Assembly (NCBI RefSeq): GCF_000948285.1
Contig: NZ_JYBP01000003.1
Span: forward strand, 620,001-684,000
Source of the DNA: Geobacillus kaustophilus
Lineage (GTDB): Bacteria; Bacillota; Bacilli; Bacillales; Anoxybacillaceae
Direction of reading: 5' to 3'
Length of the DNA stretch: 64,000 nt
The position numbers and the translations under genes are program-made. The notes under the pieces are model-generated. The model made no database searches and had not been told where the DNA came from. It saw only the letters and a list, made by a program, of their open reading frames with translations. Of the stretch, positions 63,234-64,000 are shown in pieces. How positions within the stretch are numbered: position 1 is the first letter of the stretch; each line of letters begins with the position of its first letter.

Positions 63234-63262
63234 GAGAAAATGCGGTTGGCGCCGCATTTTCT
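63234..63262 (+). terminator. Hairpin after the scpAB-linked gene
   Basis: AGAAAATGCGG pairs with CCGCATTTTCT; no long T-tract. Confidence 0.6.
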
Positions 63263-63331
63263 GTGCGTCCGGATCAGGAAACCGTTTGGTGCAGCCGGCA
63301 GTTTGCCAAAGCAGCCTGTCTTTTTCAGAAA

Positions 63332-63383
63332 AAATCGGGCTGACCCAAAACATATCCGCGTTTTGGGTCAGCCCGATTTTTTT
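63332..63383 (+). terminator. Perfect 19-bp palindrome with T-tract, related to the MITE ends
   Basis: AAATCGGGCTGACCCAAAA and its exact complement flank a 10-nt loop, followed by TTTT. Its core GGGCTGACCCAAAA is the end sequence of the repeats at 15451 and 33268. The rest of 63263-63571 shows no gene. Confidence 0.85.
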
Positions 63384-63571
63384 GAGCGGTTTATCTATGG
63401 CTCATTTGCAGACCCGCCGCAGGGAAGCATCACGACGGTTCTGTTCTTCCTTGCTGTCTTTTCCCAAGATGAACTCCCGAGCGGCCGGGAATTTGGGTAA
63501 ACGCGGACAAGAACGATTTCCCCATGACAGCATACGATATGGCGAACAAAACAGGAGGAGGTTTTTACCAA

Positions 63572-64000
63572 ATGGACGATCGGGAGTTGTTCGCCCAATA
63601 TGCGGCTAAGGTGAACGAATGGGGAAATCAAGTCAAGGAAACGCTCGCTTTGCGTGGGGCAAGCACGGATGGCGCTTCGTCGCTGCTCGAGTTTATTGCC
63701 GAGCATGACGGCGAGTGGACGGAAGAGGACGTCCGCAAGCTTCAGCGCCTTGCCGATGACGTGTATGTCGGTGCGCTTCGCCAGTATGTCATGGAAGCGG
63801 CTGCGTGGGGAAGACAAGTTGAACAGGCGCTGTCTGCACGCAGGATGGCTGAGGATGTTGGGCTTTCGTCTTTGTTGGCGTACATCGATGGATACGGCGA
63901 TGAATGGACCGAAGAAGCGATTTACGAGCTCCAGCGTCTTGTCGATGACGTATACACTCGGGCCGTCCGCCTGGCTGATTCGTCAGCTGCCGAGCGGGAA
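63572..64000 (+). CDS. Repeat-containing protein, N-terminal 143 aa (cut by window edge)
   Basis: AGGAGGAGG lies upstream of the ATG and the frame is open to the window end. Two copies of a ~70-residue module are visible: S-S-L-L-E-F-I-A-E-H-D-G-E-W-T-E-E-D with L-Q-R-L-A-D-D-V-Y (residues ~36-68), and S-S-L-L-A-Y-I-D-G-Y-G-D-E-W-T-E-E-A with L-Q-R-L-V-D-D-V-Y (~103-135). The product is acidic and soluble so far. I do not recognise the family; a scaffold or binding protein built of helical repeats is possible. Confidence 0.65.
   Translation, partial: MDDRELFAQYAAKVNEWGNQVKETLALRGASTDGASSLLEFIAEHDGEWTEEDVRKLQRLADDVYVGALRQYVMEAAAWGRQVEQALSARRMAEDVGLSSLLAYIDGYGDEWTEEAIYELQRLVDDVYTRAVRLADSSAAERE

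Overview
The window looks like the chromosome of a thermophilic Bacillaceae, most likely Geobacillus (G. stearothermophilus / G. kaustophilus group). This rests on GC-rich conserved genes, Bacillus-type ribosome binding sites, a SpoIIAA that matches the G. stearothermophilus protein as I remember it, ISBst12-like and ISL3-like insertion sequences, and gene order that follows the B. subtilis yqjA-yqjQ, yqkB-nudF, fur-xerD-drm-spoIIA-spoVA-lysA and rib-scpAB blocks.

Region 1 (1-8.9 kb) is an AT-richer accessory island. I read it as one minus-strand operon broken by transposition. In order of transcription it holds a 622-aa membrane protein, an ABC-ATPase-like protein with every catalytic motif degraded, a Sec-secreted cysteine-free peptide, a 683-aa membrane protein, an intact ABC ATPase, a 219-aa permease and a second, signal-less copy of the peptide. 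An IS66-type element (4683-6451, 8-bp target duplication) splits the ATPase-like gene. A 148-bp MITE (own 8-bp duplication) lies inside the IS66, and the end of an ISL3-family element cuts the left window edge. Layout and signal peptide suggest a Sec-dependent bacteriocin or other secreted-peptide system with an ABC immunity or export complex; this is inference.

Region 2 (9-17 kb) is conserved: yqjA, an L,D-transpeptidase, the tiny stressosome anchor gene prli42, methylmalonyl-CoA epimerase and a carboxyltransferase, a PepT-like peptidase, an orphan CheW, a Gly/Tyr-rich small protein behind a sigma-K-like promoter, and gndA. Region 3 (17-26 kb) is accessory: a MITE, a complete Bce-type antimicrobial-peptide sensing and detoxification module (RR, HK, ATPase, permease), a decayed secreted protein gene, a 6-phospho-beta-glucosidase, a VapBC-type toxin-antitoxin pair and a cyclase. 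Region 4 (26-38 kb) returns to conserved order: zwf, rnz, namA, proI under a proline T-box, yqjPQ, yqzH, a CDGSH protein, yqkB, yqkC, a yqkE::MFS deletion scar, yqkF, nudF and endonuclease Q.

Region 5 (38-53 kb) is the sporulation and nucleoside block: spoIIM (sigma-E promoter), fur, yqzK, xerD, deoB-punA-pdp, dacF (sigma-F promoter), spoIIAA-AB-sigF (sigma-H promoter), a five-copy 43-bp hairpin repeat born from the 3' end of sigF, and the full spoVA operon. Region 6 (53-64 kb) holds lysA with a terminator in its leader, ypuA, ppiB, the FMN riboswitch and ribDEBAHT, ypuF, scpAB, an unknown gene, and a repeat-containing gene cut by the right window edge. No tRNA, rRNA, CRISPR array or prophage was seen.
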